NCBI GenBank assembly: GCA_963281255.1
Contig: OY725502.1
Coordinates: 744,001-808,000, forward strand
Length of the DNA stretch: 64,000 bases
Source of the DNA: Aphrocallistes beatrix
Taxonomy: Eukaryota > Porifera > Hexactinellida > Sceptrulophora > Aphrocallistidae
Direction: 5' to 3'
Made by a program: the position numbers and the translations under genes. Below the pieces are notes generated by a model. It searched no databases, was not told the DNA's origin, and was given only the letters and a program-made list of their open reading frames with translations. This document shows positions 53,776 to 64,000 of this stretch, in pieces; position 1 is the stretch's first letter, and each line of letters starts with the position of its first letter.

Positions 53776-54372
53776 TAGAACTTCGCAAGTATGTTTAATT
53801 ATTTTGTCTCCAGTGTTCGTGTATACGCATTCGCGGGATGTGGATTAGTTCCATTTTCTTCTTATCGTAGAACTCAAATAAGCTTAACTGAAGTAGACCT
53901 GTGAAAGTTTAATAGTTCTATGATCTTAAGGTTAATCTTACAAATTTCAAACTATAATTGTGCGATTAAAAGCAACGCCTGAAGTTAAAAAGACATTTTG
54001 TAAACAGTAGTGGCGGATCTAGGAGGTGTCAAATACGCGCCTCCTGCGAAATCTAACAATCCCATTTCTAGCTTCTACCTCTAAGTTTCGTATATATAAT
54101 ATCCCTTAGATTAGCACTATTTAATTTTTTCTGCGAAATTCCATCACTTCCGATTTTTAGAAACATATTTTATTGATATTTTAAATGTAGTACAAACTGT
54201 TTATTTTAAAAGTATTAATGAGATCTCAACGGGTAACATAGGGGTTTACAATGGAGAATCTAATTTTACACATGGATATACTATAATATGGATATTTAAT
54301 GGTTATTATTTGCATAGTATGTATATGTATATTTTAACACCTTGCTTTGTGTGTACATTATGAAATTGCACA
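53776..54372. other. Convergent spacer
   Basis: AT-rich DNA between PRPF4 (+) and the membrane-protein gene (-). A stretch near 54008 (gtggcggatctaggagg) resembles a dispersed repeat terminus but no full element was delimited. Confidence 0.4.
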
Positions 54373-55437
54373 TTATGCGTAGTATTTATGCTTGTACGTA
54401 TGGTGATATTTTCCCAACAACAGCTGTACATTCTCTCTAATAGCCTCTTGTTTCTTCTGACTGGACATCCTCGCCCTAGCATAGACACAGATCACGCTTA
54501 GGTACAGCACAGACACGTACAGTAGCGCAATTGTTGAGAGTACTAGATGCACCATTTCTAAATGCGAATTCACTTCCGATGCAATATGATGGATTTCGCT
54601 CTCTACGTTGCTCCTGAGTATTGTATCCGATATACTGATCCCAGTTCTGTTCATTGTTAGCAAGATCAATAGCAGCAGTCCAATGGCGTACAGTCGGGTC
54701 GCTCTCCTGTAATGGACTAATTCTCTCCCGTGTTGTCTGTGCATATTTGTGTTAAAATGCAGCGCACTGTCATTGAAACGCCATCTCAAAACTAGGGACA
54801 GTTTTCTGAAATAATAGCCATTTACTATCGTTGTGAAGACGATGAGAAGAAGTAGCCCTGGGTAGTGAATGCTTTGGAATATCGGAGTTGCTCTTGTAAT
54901 GAATGTGAATATCGAACTAAAAATCCAGAGTGATATCAATCTCCATATGTGACCCATTTCTACTCGATCCGTGTTGAGCACCCTACTCAGATAGTAAGTC
55001 AGCATTGCTACCAGCTGAGGGGAGAGTAGGAAGCAAGCTAGAAACGCGGGCTCTAGGTAAGTATCATTAAAACATCTGATGATCTCTTTATGACTATAAA
55101 TAGATTCATTTTTCTCGGGGTGTGTTATGATCGAAATTTCGTCTTTAACCGCAACGAGAGCCATCCCTGCCACTTCTAGCGAGACTATTGCGATGCAAAA
55201 GCAATTCCTCACGATCCTAATTCGGCAACTTTGTATCTTCGCTATATCATCGGCATCTAAGTACCTATTCCTTCCTGATACTGTCTGAGATTTTTTACGG
55301 TTTTCGATATTTTGTTTTTGCGTTCTAATATCTTGAGCGAAATAGAATATCCAGAATACACTAGTGATGGCATAGATCACCCCTAGGATAACTGTTAGGC
55401 AATTCAGAAAATAATTAAAGCTAAAGTTTAAAATCAT
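54373..55437 (-). CDS. Orphan multi-pass membrane protein (seven segments)
   Basis: A single exon of 354 residues from ATG 55437; a TTG lies 12 codons upstream in the same frame. Seven hydrophobic segments can be read: around VILGVIYAITSVFWIFYF, FCIAIVSLEVAGMALVAV, PAFLACFLLSPQLVAMLTYY, RLISLWIFSSIFTFI, PGLLLLIVFTTIVNGYYF, YAIGLLLLILLTM and LVLSTIALLYVSVLYLSVIC. A basic, partly charged loop lies between segments 1 and 2 (about residues 35-70), and a Lys/His-rich tail (KYHHTYKHKYYA) ends it. No DRY, NPxxY, CWxP or transporter motif was seen, so it is not assigned to a receptor family. Function unknown; it faces the 107-residue orphan gene divergently across 775 bp. Confidence 0.65.
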   Translation of the reverse strand: MILNFSFNYFLNCLTVILGVIYAITSVFWIFYFAQDIRTQKQNIENRKKSQTVSGRNRYLDADDIAKIQSCRIRIVRNCFCIAIVSLEVAGMALVAVKDEISIITHPEKNESIYSHKEIIRCFNDTYLEPAFLACFLLSPQLVAMLTYYLSRVLNTDRVEMGHIWRLISLWIFSSIFTFITRATPIFQSIHYPGLLLLIVFTTIVNGYYFRKLSLVLRWRFNDSALHFNTNMHRQHGRELVHYRRATRLYAIGLLLLILLTMNRTGISISDTILRSNVESEIHHIASEVNSHLEMVHLVLSTIALLYVSVLYLSVICVYARARMSSQKKQEAIRENVQLLLGKYHHTYKHKYYA

Positions 55438-56212
55438 GACCTGTATAAATCTTCTACAAAATACAACTGACAATATTATTTATACAGAAAGTAGTTCACT
55501 GTTTATAGCAGATAAATATTTACATATATTTAATAGAGTGCGCAATGTCAGGCAACTTATTCCATCATCAAAAATCTCAATTCCACAAGTACATATCCCT
55601 CACACGATGGAACCTAATATGATGTCATATGTGATAAAATGAAGATACGGAGCTGTTTAATTAGCTTTTATCATTCATATATGACAACATAATAGTAATT
55701 AGTATAATAAAATTATACATATCAATATTATGCAATCGGGACAATCCAATCTTAATAAGTACTACATGATTCTATTAGGATATTTAACAATGATTATTAT
55801 ATATTGATTATTTTAAGACTGGGAATTAACCTACGTATTTCCCAGCCTGCAAATCGAATACGACTCAAACAATTGGGCGAACTACTTTCGACTCTTTTGG
55901 GGTAACTTTAAGACGGAGATACGGGGCATAAGGTGTCCACGAGGTAATTTGGCATTTTAGGTGAAGATGGTGTAATTTACAAGCCTCAAATCGATCAATT
56001 GCAAATCCAAATTTCAAATTTCATGAATAACTTGCATTCCATTATATCTTCTCTTCTAGACTATATTTGCTGGTACAAATGACTCATTTATTTATATCTT
56101 TAATCATAGCAACAAAGTACTTTCATATTACTTGTATATAAGACTATGCGTATTTTTTTTTTCTAAAGACATTATTCCATCCTCGATCTCAAGGTTACTT
56201 ACCTAGTAGACT
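55438..56212. other. Divergent spacer, no gene seen
   Basis: AT-rich DNA between the membrane-protein start (-) and the small orphan start (+); probably holds both promoters. A T-rich tract lies at 56153-56163. Confidence 0.45.
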
Positions 56213-56536
56213 ATGACTCAAGAAACTCCTAGAGACGACCAGGAGATGAAGGAATGTCTAGTGGCATGGGGGGCGAGTCTGCGTGCCCAAGAGTTGCTAA
56301 CGACACAATTGAACCAGCTGGATCCTGCCACTCGTGAGTTCTCTCTCACTCTCGACAAACTCTCTGCCTCCTACCTATCTAATCTTACTTCACAGAGCGT
56401 AACCCCTGAAGTGATTCCCTCACCTCTCAATCTGGATGATATATTAGCTGAGAATAAAGCTATGAATGAAACTTTGAACTCGCTTCCTCGCCTAGATAAA
56501 GAGTTAGCATTGATCGACTATTATTTATCTAACTAA
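56213..56536 (+). CDS. Small acidic helical protein, unknown
   Basis: A 107-codon single exon from ATG 56213. The sequence is predicted by eye to be mostly helical (MKECLVAWGASLRAQELL; LNQLDPATREFSLTLDKLSA; DILAENKAMNETLNSL; LDKELALIDYYLSN) and has no signal peptide or zinc motif. Its size and helical pattern recall small subunits of kinetochore, BLOC or tethering complexes, but no specific family is recognised. Coding-like composition, a clean ATG and higher GC than its flanks support it as a real gene. Confidence 0.6.
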   Translation: MTQETPRDDQEMKECLVAWGASLRAQELLTTQLNQLDPATREFSLTLDKLSASYLSNLTSQSVTPEVIPSPLNLDDILAENKAMNETLNSLPRLDKELALIDYYLSN

Positions 56537-58295
56537 TTCTCTGAACTTTTCGTTACTGCAACCAATTCACTCACCCAATTACCTCACACAGTCTGTATAC
56601 TTCCCTCTCATACCGATGCCCATTCTTATGTCGAATATTTCTCATTATAGCATTTCAATTCATTATATCCATTGTCTATCAGGACTTCTAATACTTCCAC
56701 AGTGCCCAATCGATCCGATTCTTGATTATGCATGACATTGCATGTTAATTGTTCCGGTTACTGCTAATATTTAGGATAATATTGTGCCACTTTGTTACTT
56801 CAATTATCCATGTTTGAAATATACAAGCATTGCGACTAACGAATCACTATTTTGACACCTCTTATAAGTGATTGCATACCTTACTCCAAGCACTCACAGT
56901 TCTTTGATGTTTAGTTGTGAATTAATATACAGTATAATACTACTTATTGTATTGATAGATAGTAATTACCCCTTCTTGAACTTGAGAATCTGCTAAATAT
57001 ATATATACATATATATACAATTCAAATTCTAGCCAGAATGAGTTACTTTTGACTACCATACGTACTGTATGGGGTGTATATTTCCAAAACAAATTATTTT
57101 TGATTATCAAATCGCTGCCATAAGTGAATTTGGACTTTTTTGTGTCTGCAGAAATATATTCACTCTCACTCACCCCAAATTACAAATATCCGAAATTAAT
57201 CTTGCAATGTGTACAACAAGAATTGTTAAAATTACATTTGAACATTGTATTAGCTGTTTCATTGTGTCTGGATAAAATTTCAATTATCTAGATTCTGCGA
57301 CAGATTATGTAAATCCACCTTAATTAATTAACCACTAATAATACCTATACATCATTAAGTTCTTCAGATTTGAAGACTACCCTAAAGTCCCCGTTGCCAC
57401 TTTTTGACAATCATGGTTGTAAGTTCTTAATTGTCTGGTTGAGGCTAGGAATTTATTGAAACCATTACTGACAGTCTTTCACTTTAATTATGTATGTGGT
57501 TTTTCTATGATTATTTATATATACCCCTGAGTTGTCCACGTATGGACCACATTTGGAATAAATCAAATAACGAACGAAGTCATTGCAATTACCACTGTAT
57601 TGTCTCAGCAATTATTTGAAATGCCTTATTGTTCAGAAAGTGATCCCCGAGCATTCTCAAGTCTTTACTAATTTTCTCTGACCACTTATGAATGTATCAA
57701 TTTACTCATTCACCCAAGAACAAACTTGTGATGTCTTTTGATATTAGGTTGTAGTTTTTAGAGTATAGTCTATCCTTCTTAATTTATTTTGTCTCTCAAA
57801 AGGATTCTTAGTAATATAAAGTATTAAAACCAATACTGACTGTTGTTCTAATCTAACATACACTCGTGGACTCCATAGGAATTGTGACTAAATTTATTCG
57901 GTGAGAGTCGTTGATCGTACTGTCTCGAGTCAATATAATATTGGCTGAGATAATGTTATGCTATTGTAATCAAGTTGAAATTTGAATTAATTATTGTTAT
58001 TAGAGGTTGGACAATTGTGATGTTTGGGGATCCCTCAATCATGTTTTGGGCGGAAATGTAGTTATAATCTAATTCTAATCTATGCAAATGGGAGCGTAAA
58101 TAACCTTTTACGTTGTCTTCCATTCATGTAATCGCAGTCACAGAATGGAAGCAATATATTTGAAATACTAAATAAGGTTTTCCACATCTTCCTTGTATTC
58201 TCGAGATTTAGGATGTATTGTACTAACTTAAGTCTTAAACTGATTATTTAAAGGTTCTAAATACATTATAGAGATATATTACTTACTGAGATTTG
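56537..58295. other. AT-rich spacer upstream of SLC15 gene
   Basis: No exon was recognised. A TATATATACA microsatellite lies at about 56996-57018. The 3' part is the promoter side of the SLC15 gene. Confidence 0.45.
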
Positions 58296-60521
58296 ATGAC
58301 ATCAGAAGAAGCTAAACGCCTAATACCAGCAGATCAGGAAAAAGAGATTCCTAAGCATGTAGAAGTTACGGAGGTGGTGGTTGAAGCATCTATTACCCCA
58401 GGCCCATTACGGTTCTACTTATTCTTTAGATCTATCTTAAACTTTCCAATCTCTGTCTGGTTCATCGTAGGCAATGAATTCTGTGAGAGATTTGCATACT
58501 ACGGAATGCGAGCAGTGCTTGTTCTCTATTTCGTCTACCAGCTACGCTTCTCTCAGAACGACGCAACTGCTTTATACCACCTCGTGATATTTCTAGCATA
58601 CTTCGTCCCCGTATTCGGGTCAATGATTGCAGATAGTTATATCGGGAAGTATTTCACCATTCTAATATTCTCCATTTTATATTTTATCGGTAGTGTGTCT
58701 CTTTGCCTCTCTGCAGTCCCTTGCTTCGTTGGTGACATCTTACAGATAAGGATTGCCCTCTGCATAATCGGGCTGTTGTTGATTGCATTGGGGACAGGAG
58801 GTATTAAACCATGTGTGTCAGCTTTTGGCGGTGACCAAATTAAACAGGGAGATGAGACCATTCTCTCTTCATACTTTTCTTTGTTCTACTTCGCGATCAA
58901 CTCCGGTAGTCTCATCTCCATTTTCCTCACTCCCATTCTCAGGACGAGTGTACAGTGCTTTGGCGCTGACTGCTACGCTGCTTCTTTCGGTCTGCCTGCT
59001 GTTCTCATGCTTTGTTCTATTATTATCTTCGTAGCTGGAAACTGTCTCTACATCAAAGTCCCGCCTACCAAACGGAACCTTTACCTCGAGATATTCCGTA
59101 TCATATTGTATGCCATTCGCAGAAGGATCGAGATGCGTAAAAGTGTAGTAAAGAAAGATCACTGGCTCGATTGGGCTGTTCCCAAGTATGACCCATCACT
59201 TGTTTATGGCGTAAAAGCCATTGTGAAGGTATTTTATATGTTCCTTCCTCTGCCAATATTCTGGGCACTTTTTGAACAGCAAGGTTCCCGTTGGCTCCTA
59301 CAAGCTACAAGCATGGACACATCTGTTGGGACTTTCACTATCCATCCTGACCAAATTCAGGTTATCAACCCGATATTAATTCTTATATTAATTCCAATCT
59401 TTGATAAAATTATCTACCCACTCATTAGGCTGTGCAAGGTAAAGGTTACAACCCTACGAAGGATGACTAGCGGAATATTTCTGGCTGGGGTGGCTTTCAT
59501 TATTTCTGGCGTTCTACAGATTCAGATTGTGAATGGGAGTGATCTTTCTGCTCCTAATAGCTTTGCATTTCTGAAGATAATTAATCCGACTGCTAATCAA
59601 GCCAATGTTACGGTCTATAGTAATTCCACTACAGAATACCCTTCATTGAATTTCACAGTTAATCCTGAGGACTTTATCAAGGAGTTGATACCAGCTGGTA
59701 GATACAATGTGTCATTTTCGATCAAAGAGCAGAAAGCGATTGAGTTCCATACGTATGATATTCAGCTCAATTCCTCCTTGACATGCACCATATTCCTCTC
59801 GAACCTAAAATCATCTCAGGCCACCTGTACTGATATGAATCTTTATCAGCCTGATGTTACTAAATACCAAGCCTCTATACAACTAATTAACTCTTTACCT
59901 GAGCAAACACTTTTTAAGGTACGAGAAGAATTAGAAAGTGTAATAGAAGCGAATCTAACTATCCCTTCGAAAGGACAATCAGGATTTTTCAGGATCCCCA
60001 TAGGTGATTATTCTCTGGACTTTTCCAACAATTCTCTTCCTTTCAGCGTTTCAAATGGTGACATATACTCTTTTGTAGTCTATCCACTGGATACATTGAA
60101 TAATGTAACTCTACAAAGCTATTTAGACGTTGAACGTAGTGTCTCTATTCTATGGCAGATTCCTATGTTCTTTGTTATAACAGTTGGCGAGGTATTGTTC
60201 TCGATTGCAGGTCTTGAATTCGCGTATTCGCAGGCGCCTAAAAGCATGAAATCGATTATGCTCGGCATGTTCCTGTTGACTAATTCATTTGGAAACTTAT
60301 TGGTGTTCATTGTTTCGCAGTTTCAACTCTTTCCGACCCAAACTTCTGAATTTTTTGCATTTGCTGGGGCGGCCATTGTCATCTCGATTTTATTCGGCGT
60401 AATGTCCTTCTTTTACAAGTACATGGTGTATGACGACCTCCAGCCAGAGGTCCTAACTCGCAGTGTTTCTGCTACGAAGACTTTTATTGAGAGCCAACGC
60501 ATTGCTGAGAAGATTGATTAG
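58296..60521 (+). CDS. Proton-coupled oligopeptide transporter, SLC15 family
   Basis: Intronless frame of 741 residues from ATG 58296 (the preceding codon TTG is not used). Family signatures: WFIVGNEFCERFAYYGMRAV (the ExxER proton-coupling motif in segment 1, about residues 54-73), ALGTGGIKPCVSAFGGDQ (about 165-182) and PIFWALFEQQGSRW (about 322-335). A large extracellular domain of about 200 residues (410-610) with several N-glycosylation sequons (NVT, NST, NFT) separates the last membrane segments, as in PepT1/PepT2 but not in SLC15A3/4. Members import di- and tripeptides with protons across the plasma membrane. SLC15A1 versus SLC15A2 cannot be decided and may predate that split. Confidence 0.93.
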   Translation: MTSEEAKRLIPADQEKEIPKHVEVTEVVVEASITPGPLRFYLFFRSILNFPISVWFIVGNEFCERFAYYGMRAVLVLYFVYQLRFSQNDATALYHLVIFLAYFVPVFGSMIADSYIGKYFTILIFSILYFIGSVSLCLSAVPCFVGDILQIRIALCIIGLLLIALGTGGIKPCVSAFGGDQIKQGDETILSSYFSLFYFAINSGSLISIFLTPILRTSVQCFGADCYAASFGLPAVLMLCSIIIFVAGNCLYIKVPPTKRNLYLEIFRIILYAIRRRIEMRKSVVKKDHWLDWAVPKYDPSLVYGVKAIVKVFYMFLPLPIFWALFEQQGSRWLLQATSMDTSVGTFTIHPDQIQVINPILILILIPIFDKIIYPLIRLCKVKVTTLRRMTSGIFLAGVAFIISGVLQIQIVNGSDLSAPNSFAFLKIINPTANQANVTVYSNSTTEYPSLNFTVNPEDFIKELIPAGRYNVSFSIKEQKAIEFHTYDIQLNSSLTCTIFLSNLKSSQATCTDMNLYQPDVTKYQASIQLINSLPEQTLFKVREELESVIEANLTIPSKGQSGFFRIPIGDYSLDFSNNSLPFSVSNGDIYSFVVYPLDTLNNVTLQSYLDVERSVSILWQIPMFFVITVGEVLFSIAGLEFAYSQAPKSMKSIMLGMFLLTNSFGNLLVFIVSQFQLFPTQTSEFFAFAGAAIVISILFGVMSFFYKYMVYDDLQPEVLTRSVSATKTFIESQRIAEKID

Positions 60522-61511
60522 TTGATTTTGTGTATTTTGCAGACTTTGCTGTTGTATTTTGTTCTATTCATTATGGATTTTGATAAATTAATGACATTTT
60601 GGGGCCTAGACTAAGATATATTTTACTTAAATATGAAATGCATTTATGCACACTATAAAATTAAATACGTATTATTACTCCTGATTTACTGCATCAGTAA
60701 TCGTAACTGAAGTATTGTCACTGTTCAGGCAAACATATTGTACTTAGAAGAGTCGAAAATCGGGACATCCCGATTCTTAACTCTTCCAATTCTATTGAGC
60801 TAATTTCTTCGATGTTACCAAAATTACCTAACTAAAAACGAACATAATTTTGTCAGATTTGCGAAATCAATAAGTGTCTTTCAATTTTATTATTAGTCAC
60901 CGTTGTTTTGTTTTTTTAATTCAATTGCATTTGTACGCGGTACGTGTTTGTCAATCTAGCGAAAATTGAACTCTGACTTGTTCTAAAAAGTTCTGTATTA
61001 AATAGCCACTGCCTGCAACATTTGATTGTTTCTCAAAAAAAATTAGTTGAAGGTGCCAACATCTTACTTAACCCATTTAAAAGAGTTTTAAGTAAATTTT
61101 ATTTTGAATATATTAATTTTCTTAAAATTCTTTATTTGATTAATATCGTGGATACAAAATTTACAATTTAGAAGAGAGTAATTTTACAGAGGATTGGGGC
61201 TCCATGATTAAATTCCTCAAAACAAAGACATACAGAGTTTGATTGAACATTACAAAAATGAAATCAACGATCAAATGAAATTGATTGTTGAGTCTAATAA
61301 TCAAAATACGGTAATTCCGAACCCAAATCCGTGATTCTCCAGATTATTGATCCATTGAATACTTTTAGAACATCTAACAAACCTTTCTTCTCAAAATTAT
61401 TAAATTATTAATGCTAATAGTATGAGTGATGTTTTGATAACTGAGACATCTATTTATACCATCCATGCTACTAATTTACTCATTCACTTTTATCTAGCAT
61501 CCATTTAATTA
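60522..61511. other. Spacer between SLC15 gene and DPH2
   Basis: AT-rich DNA with no recognised exon or repeat; the last part is the DPH2 upstream region. Confidence 0.5.
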
Positions 61512-62858
61512 ATGGCAGCATTAATAAAAAACTCGGAGGTTTTGCCTAACCACTTTGATTTGGTACGCTGTTGTGAGTTTATAGATAGCGGAGGTTACAA
61601 CAGTGTTGCATTGCAATTTCCTTTTGAATTGATTAAATTTGCAATTTGTCTCTCTCAAGAATTGCAAGCAAGGACCGGACGTAAGTTCTTCATTCTCGGT
61701 GACTCTGCTTACCACAGTTGTTGTGTTGATGAGATTCAGGCAGAGAAGTTATCAGCTGATTCTATCATTCACTTTGGAAATGCTTGTTTCAATCAACTTC
61801 CTCGGATTCCCACTCTTTTCATATTCAACGAGATAGACAGTGATCACATGCCATTAGTCACAGCATTTAGAAATGTTTTCGGAAACAAAGATATTCCTAT
61901 TTTGCTTGTCTACCATACAAACTGTACTAAACTTGCTTTAAAACTGAGCTCTGTCCTAAATTCCGAATTCCCAAACCTTGAGTGTTCCACCGTTGCTTCA
62001 GCTAATACCAAAGAGTATTTAACCAACACAAATGAAGTCTTACTGGGCAGAAAAATCGCACCGAAATGCCTAAGCGACAATTACCAAGTGTTATTTGTTG
62101 GAGAAAAAGGAAGAACTTGCTTGAATTTTAGATTGGCATTTCATACAAACCGTTTCTATCAGATTTCTCCAGAAGACCACACAATAACTGAAATGTGTAA
62201 AGAGGATAAGTTACTCAAGAAAAGGTATTATATAATGCAAAAGGTTGAAAAAGCTGCGATAATCGGCATCCTTGTGGGAAATCTCTGGATTCGCGACTAT
62301 TTGCATGTTTTAGCAGATATTAAAACAGTTCTGCGACAAAAAGGCAAGGAATATTATACGATTTCAGTTGGTAATATTCAACCGAATAAGCTAGCGAACT
62401 TTCTTGAAGTGGATATATTTGTGTTGCTAGGCTGTCCTGAAAATTCTATGTTAGATTCTAACGAGTTTTACAAACCTATAATAACCCCATACGAACTCTA
62501 TCTTTCTTTATCAGATACTCACTGCTCTCTTCTATCTGAAAATTATCAAATAAATCTCAATAATATCTTTAAATCTATCGCTCTAACAGGCAGAGAAGAT
62601 TCATCAGAAGGTACCAGCTTAAAGAATAATTCAGAAATGAACGCCACAGAAACTCAGCTCCAAATCAAACCTGATTATGTTGTAGAGTCGAAAGAGCTCT
62701 ATAACGCTGCTGCTTATCTTCAGAACAGATCATGGCAAGGGCTGGATACAGTAAATGGATTGGATACACATTCTCTCGTGGAAGAAGGAAGAAGCGGACT
62801 TCCCATTCACTACTTGAACGAACCAACACAGACTATCAGTGATTCTAACACTTCATGA
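61512..62858 (+). CDS. DPH2: Diphthamide biosynthesis protein 2
   Basis: An intronless frame of 448 residues from ATG 61512 (human 489). Signatures: VALQFPFELI, then LGDSAYHSCCVDEIQAEKLS with the CCVDE cluster-binding cysteines (about residues 68-87), the middle domain with AIIGILVGNLWI, and SVGNIQPNKLANFLEVDIFV followed by LLGCPENSMLDSNEFYKPII and TPYEL. DPH2 pairs with DPH1 as a non-classical radical-SAM iron-sulfur enzyme that adds the 3-amino-3-carboxypropyl group to a histidine of elongation factor 2. The C-terminal 90 residues are Ser/Asn-rich up to a conserved RSWQGL motif (near residue 406). Confidence 0.95.
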   Translation: MAALIKNSEVLPNHFDLVRCCEFIDSGGYNSVALQFPFELIKFAICLSQELQARTGRKFFILGDSAYHSCCVDEIQAEKLSADSIIHFGNACFNQLPRIPTLFIFNEIDSDHMPLVTAFRNVFGNKDIPILLVYHTNCTKLALKLSSVLNSEFPNLECSTVASANTKEYLTNTNEVLLGRKIAPKCLSDNYQVLFVGEKGRTCLNFRLAFHTNRFYQISPEDHTITEMCKEDKLLKKRYYIMQKVEKAAIIGILVGNLWIRDYLHVLADIKTVLRQKGKEYYTISVGNIQPNKLANFLEVDIFVLLGCPENSMLDSNEFYKPIITPYELYLSLSDTHCSLLSENYQINLNNIFKSIALTGREDSSEGTSLKNNSEMNATETQLQIKPDYVVESKELYNAAAYLQNRSWQGLDTVNGLDTHSLVEEGRSGLPIHYLNEPTQTISDSNTS

Positions 62859-64000
62859 CATTTCATCATGTTTATATTCGTGTTTTAGGGAATTTATATG
62901 CTTGACATTAGTTTTCAAACTGGGGTCCCGACCACAATTGTTCAATACACTGAGAAGCAACAACAACGTAGGTTGTAAATACTATTTTATACAAATTAAT
63001 CTTAAAACAATATTCATAATTGCTAAGAATTGACTATTTTGTAAAATTGACCTTTTAAAAGGTCAAATCTCTCGTTTGGTTCATTTTGTCTAAATCCATT
63101 ATTGTTTCTTAAACAATTAGAGACAGTAAGATGAACAAGTTTAGTGCTATGGCTACACATATATTTGTCTTAGCACAATTGCACGCAACAGGCGTTTCTA
63201 TCCCATCTTATTTTGGCTAATTAACTCCTTCCTTAATTATATACCATTATTTGTTCTCTAATTAGGGAAATATACGGGTAGACACACAAATATTATGATC
63301 AGCCGCAAAATGTATAGTATAGTTATTTTTGCTAATACTCATCAAGCCACTGCTTACACGAAGTCAGTAGAACCATGATGATTTAATATAAATTTTCTCA
63401 ATGTAAGACAATGCCATATTGTCTTTCAATATTTAATATCTGGTGATAAATATAGTACTCAATTAAATTTACCATTTGCAAGAGTCAAAATAAACATCCC
63501 CTGCTTCCCATTAAAACGTTTTATTACACTCCGGTGTGATTCAGAAGAGTTTGGTTGAATTTCTGGTAAATTTCTTCAGACAATAATATATTAATATTTA
63601 TTTATTTTTTACCATACGACGTACTCTTAATAATGATATCCTTATTATTTTGATGAATTCCACATACACTCATACTCGATGTGAATATTTCGTCTAGATG
63701 TCAAAAGATTCCATTTTATTCTTTTCATACTAACTCCTAATAGCAACTCCATTAGCATGTCTCAGTTATATACATCAAGACACGTTATCTGCATTTCAAG
63801 CATAGTTTTGTCACCCCCATTAGTCATATCTGATTTGCTGTAGATTGTTTAGAATTCATTCACTAACCTCCCATATACTTTGTACCTAGTCTGTTGATTT
63901 TCATAAGAAAATACGAGTATGTTCTATTTGGACACCCAAGGAATTCTCACACTAGTGCACAGACCTTAAAATTTCGATTGTCAAAAACAAGATCGCAATC
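62859..64000. other. DPH2 3' flank, no gene seen
   Basis: AT-rich to the right window edge. No exon, RNA gene or repeat was recognised. Confidence 0.45.

Overview
This is animal nuclear DNA. Genes carry GT-AG introns, non-coding DNA is strongly AT-rich, and many products are animal-specific or typical of animals: a multi-Tudor germline-type protein, MARCHF5, an E-protein bHLH factor, a GAREM-like CABIT/SAM protein, a MASK (ANKHD1/ANKRD17) protein, TBC1D24, STK16 and COP9 subunit 1. Several large genes have no intron and other introns are short (36 to about 360 bp), which would suit a compact non-bilaterian genome such as a sponge; the species assignment is inference only.

Layout. 1-8.8 kb: 3' part of a six-Tudor gene (+), a mariner-type foldback element, then a divergent pair, MARCHF5 (-) and a RING/TRAF-zinc-finger protein (+). 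9.5-15.1 kb: a multi-exon E-protein gene (-) rebuilt here from splice sites and reading phase; most of its exons are under 60 codons. 15-24.6 kb: AT-rich DNA with small DNA transposon relics around the GAREM-like gene (+). 24.6-40.4 kb: a run of minus-strand genes: MASK (four exons, 17 ankyrin repeats plus KH) with a small four-exon gene nested in its first intron, TBC1D24, STK16 and CSN1 (six exons). 40.5-43.5 kb: a pogo/Tigger-like MITE, a decayed coiled-coil/NHL pseudogene and AT-rich foldback DNA. 43.5-47.4 kb: a ZIP7-like zinc transporter carrying 24 copies of a 24-residue acidic repeat, then a tiny PET117-like gene. 47.9-49.9 kb: a satellite region made of forkhead-site hairpin repeats, TATA-box modules with terminal inverted repeats, and a roughly 940-bp array of a palindromic 10-mer. 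50-64 kb: cysteine-desulfurase-like PLP enzyme (+), PRPF4 (+, three exons), an orphan seven-segment membrane protein (-), a small orphan (+), an SLC15 peptide transporter (+) and DPH2 (+).

The genes are mostly unrelated housekeeping and regulatory genes, as expected for an animal chromosome, and do not form a pathway. Loose links are MARCHF5 and the PET117-like protein (mitochondria), PRPF4 (splicing) and DPH2 (translation factor modification). The least explained feature is the repeat complex at 47.9-49.9 kb: its TATA core, flanked by inverted GGGTCA half-sites, recurs near 24.06 kb and in weaker form near 28.5 kb.
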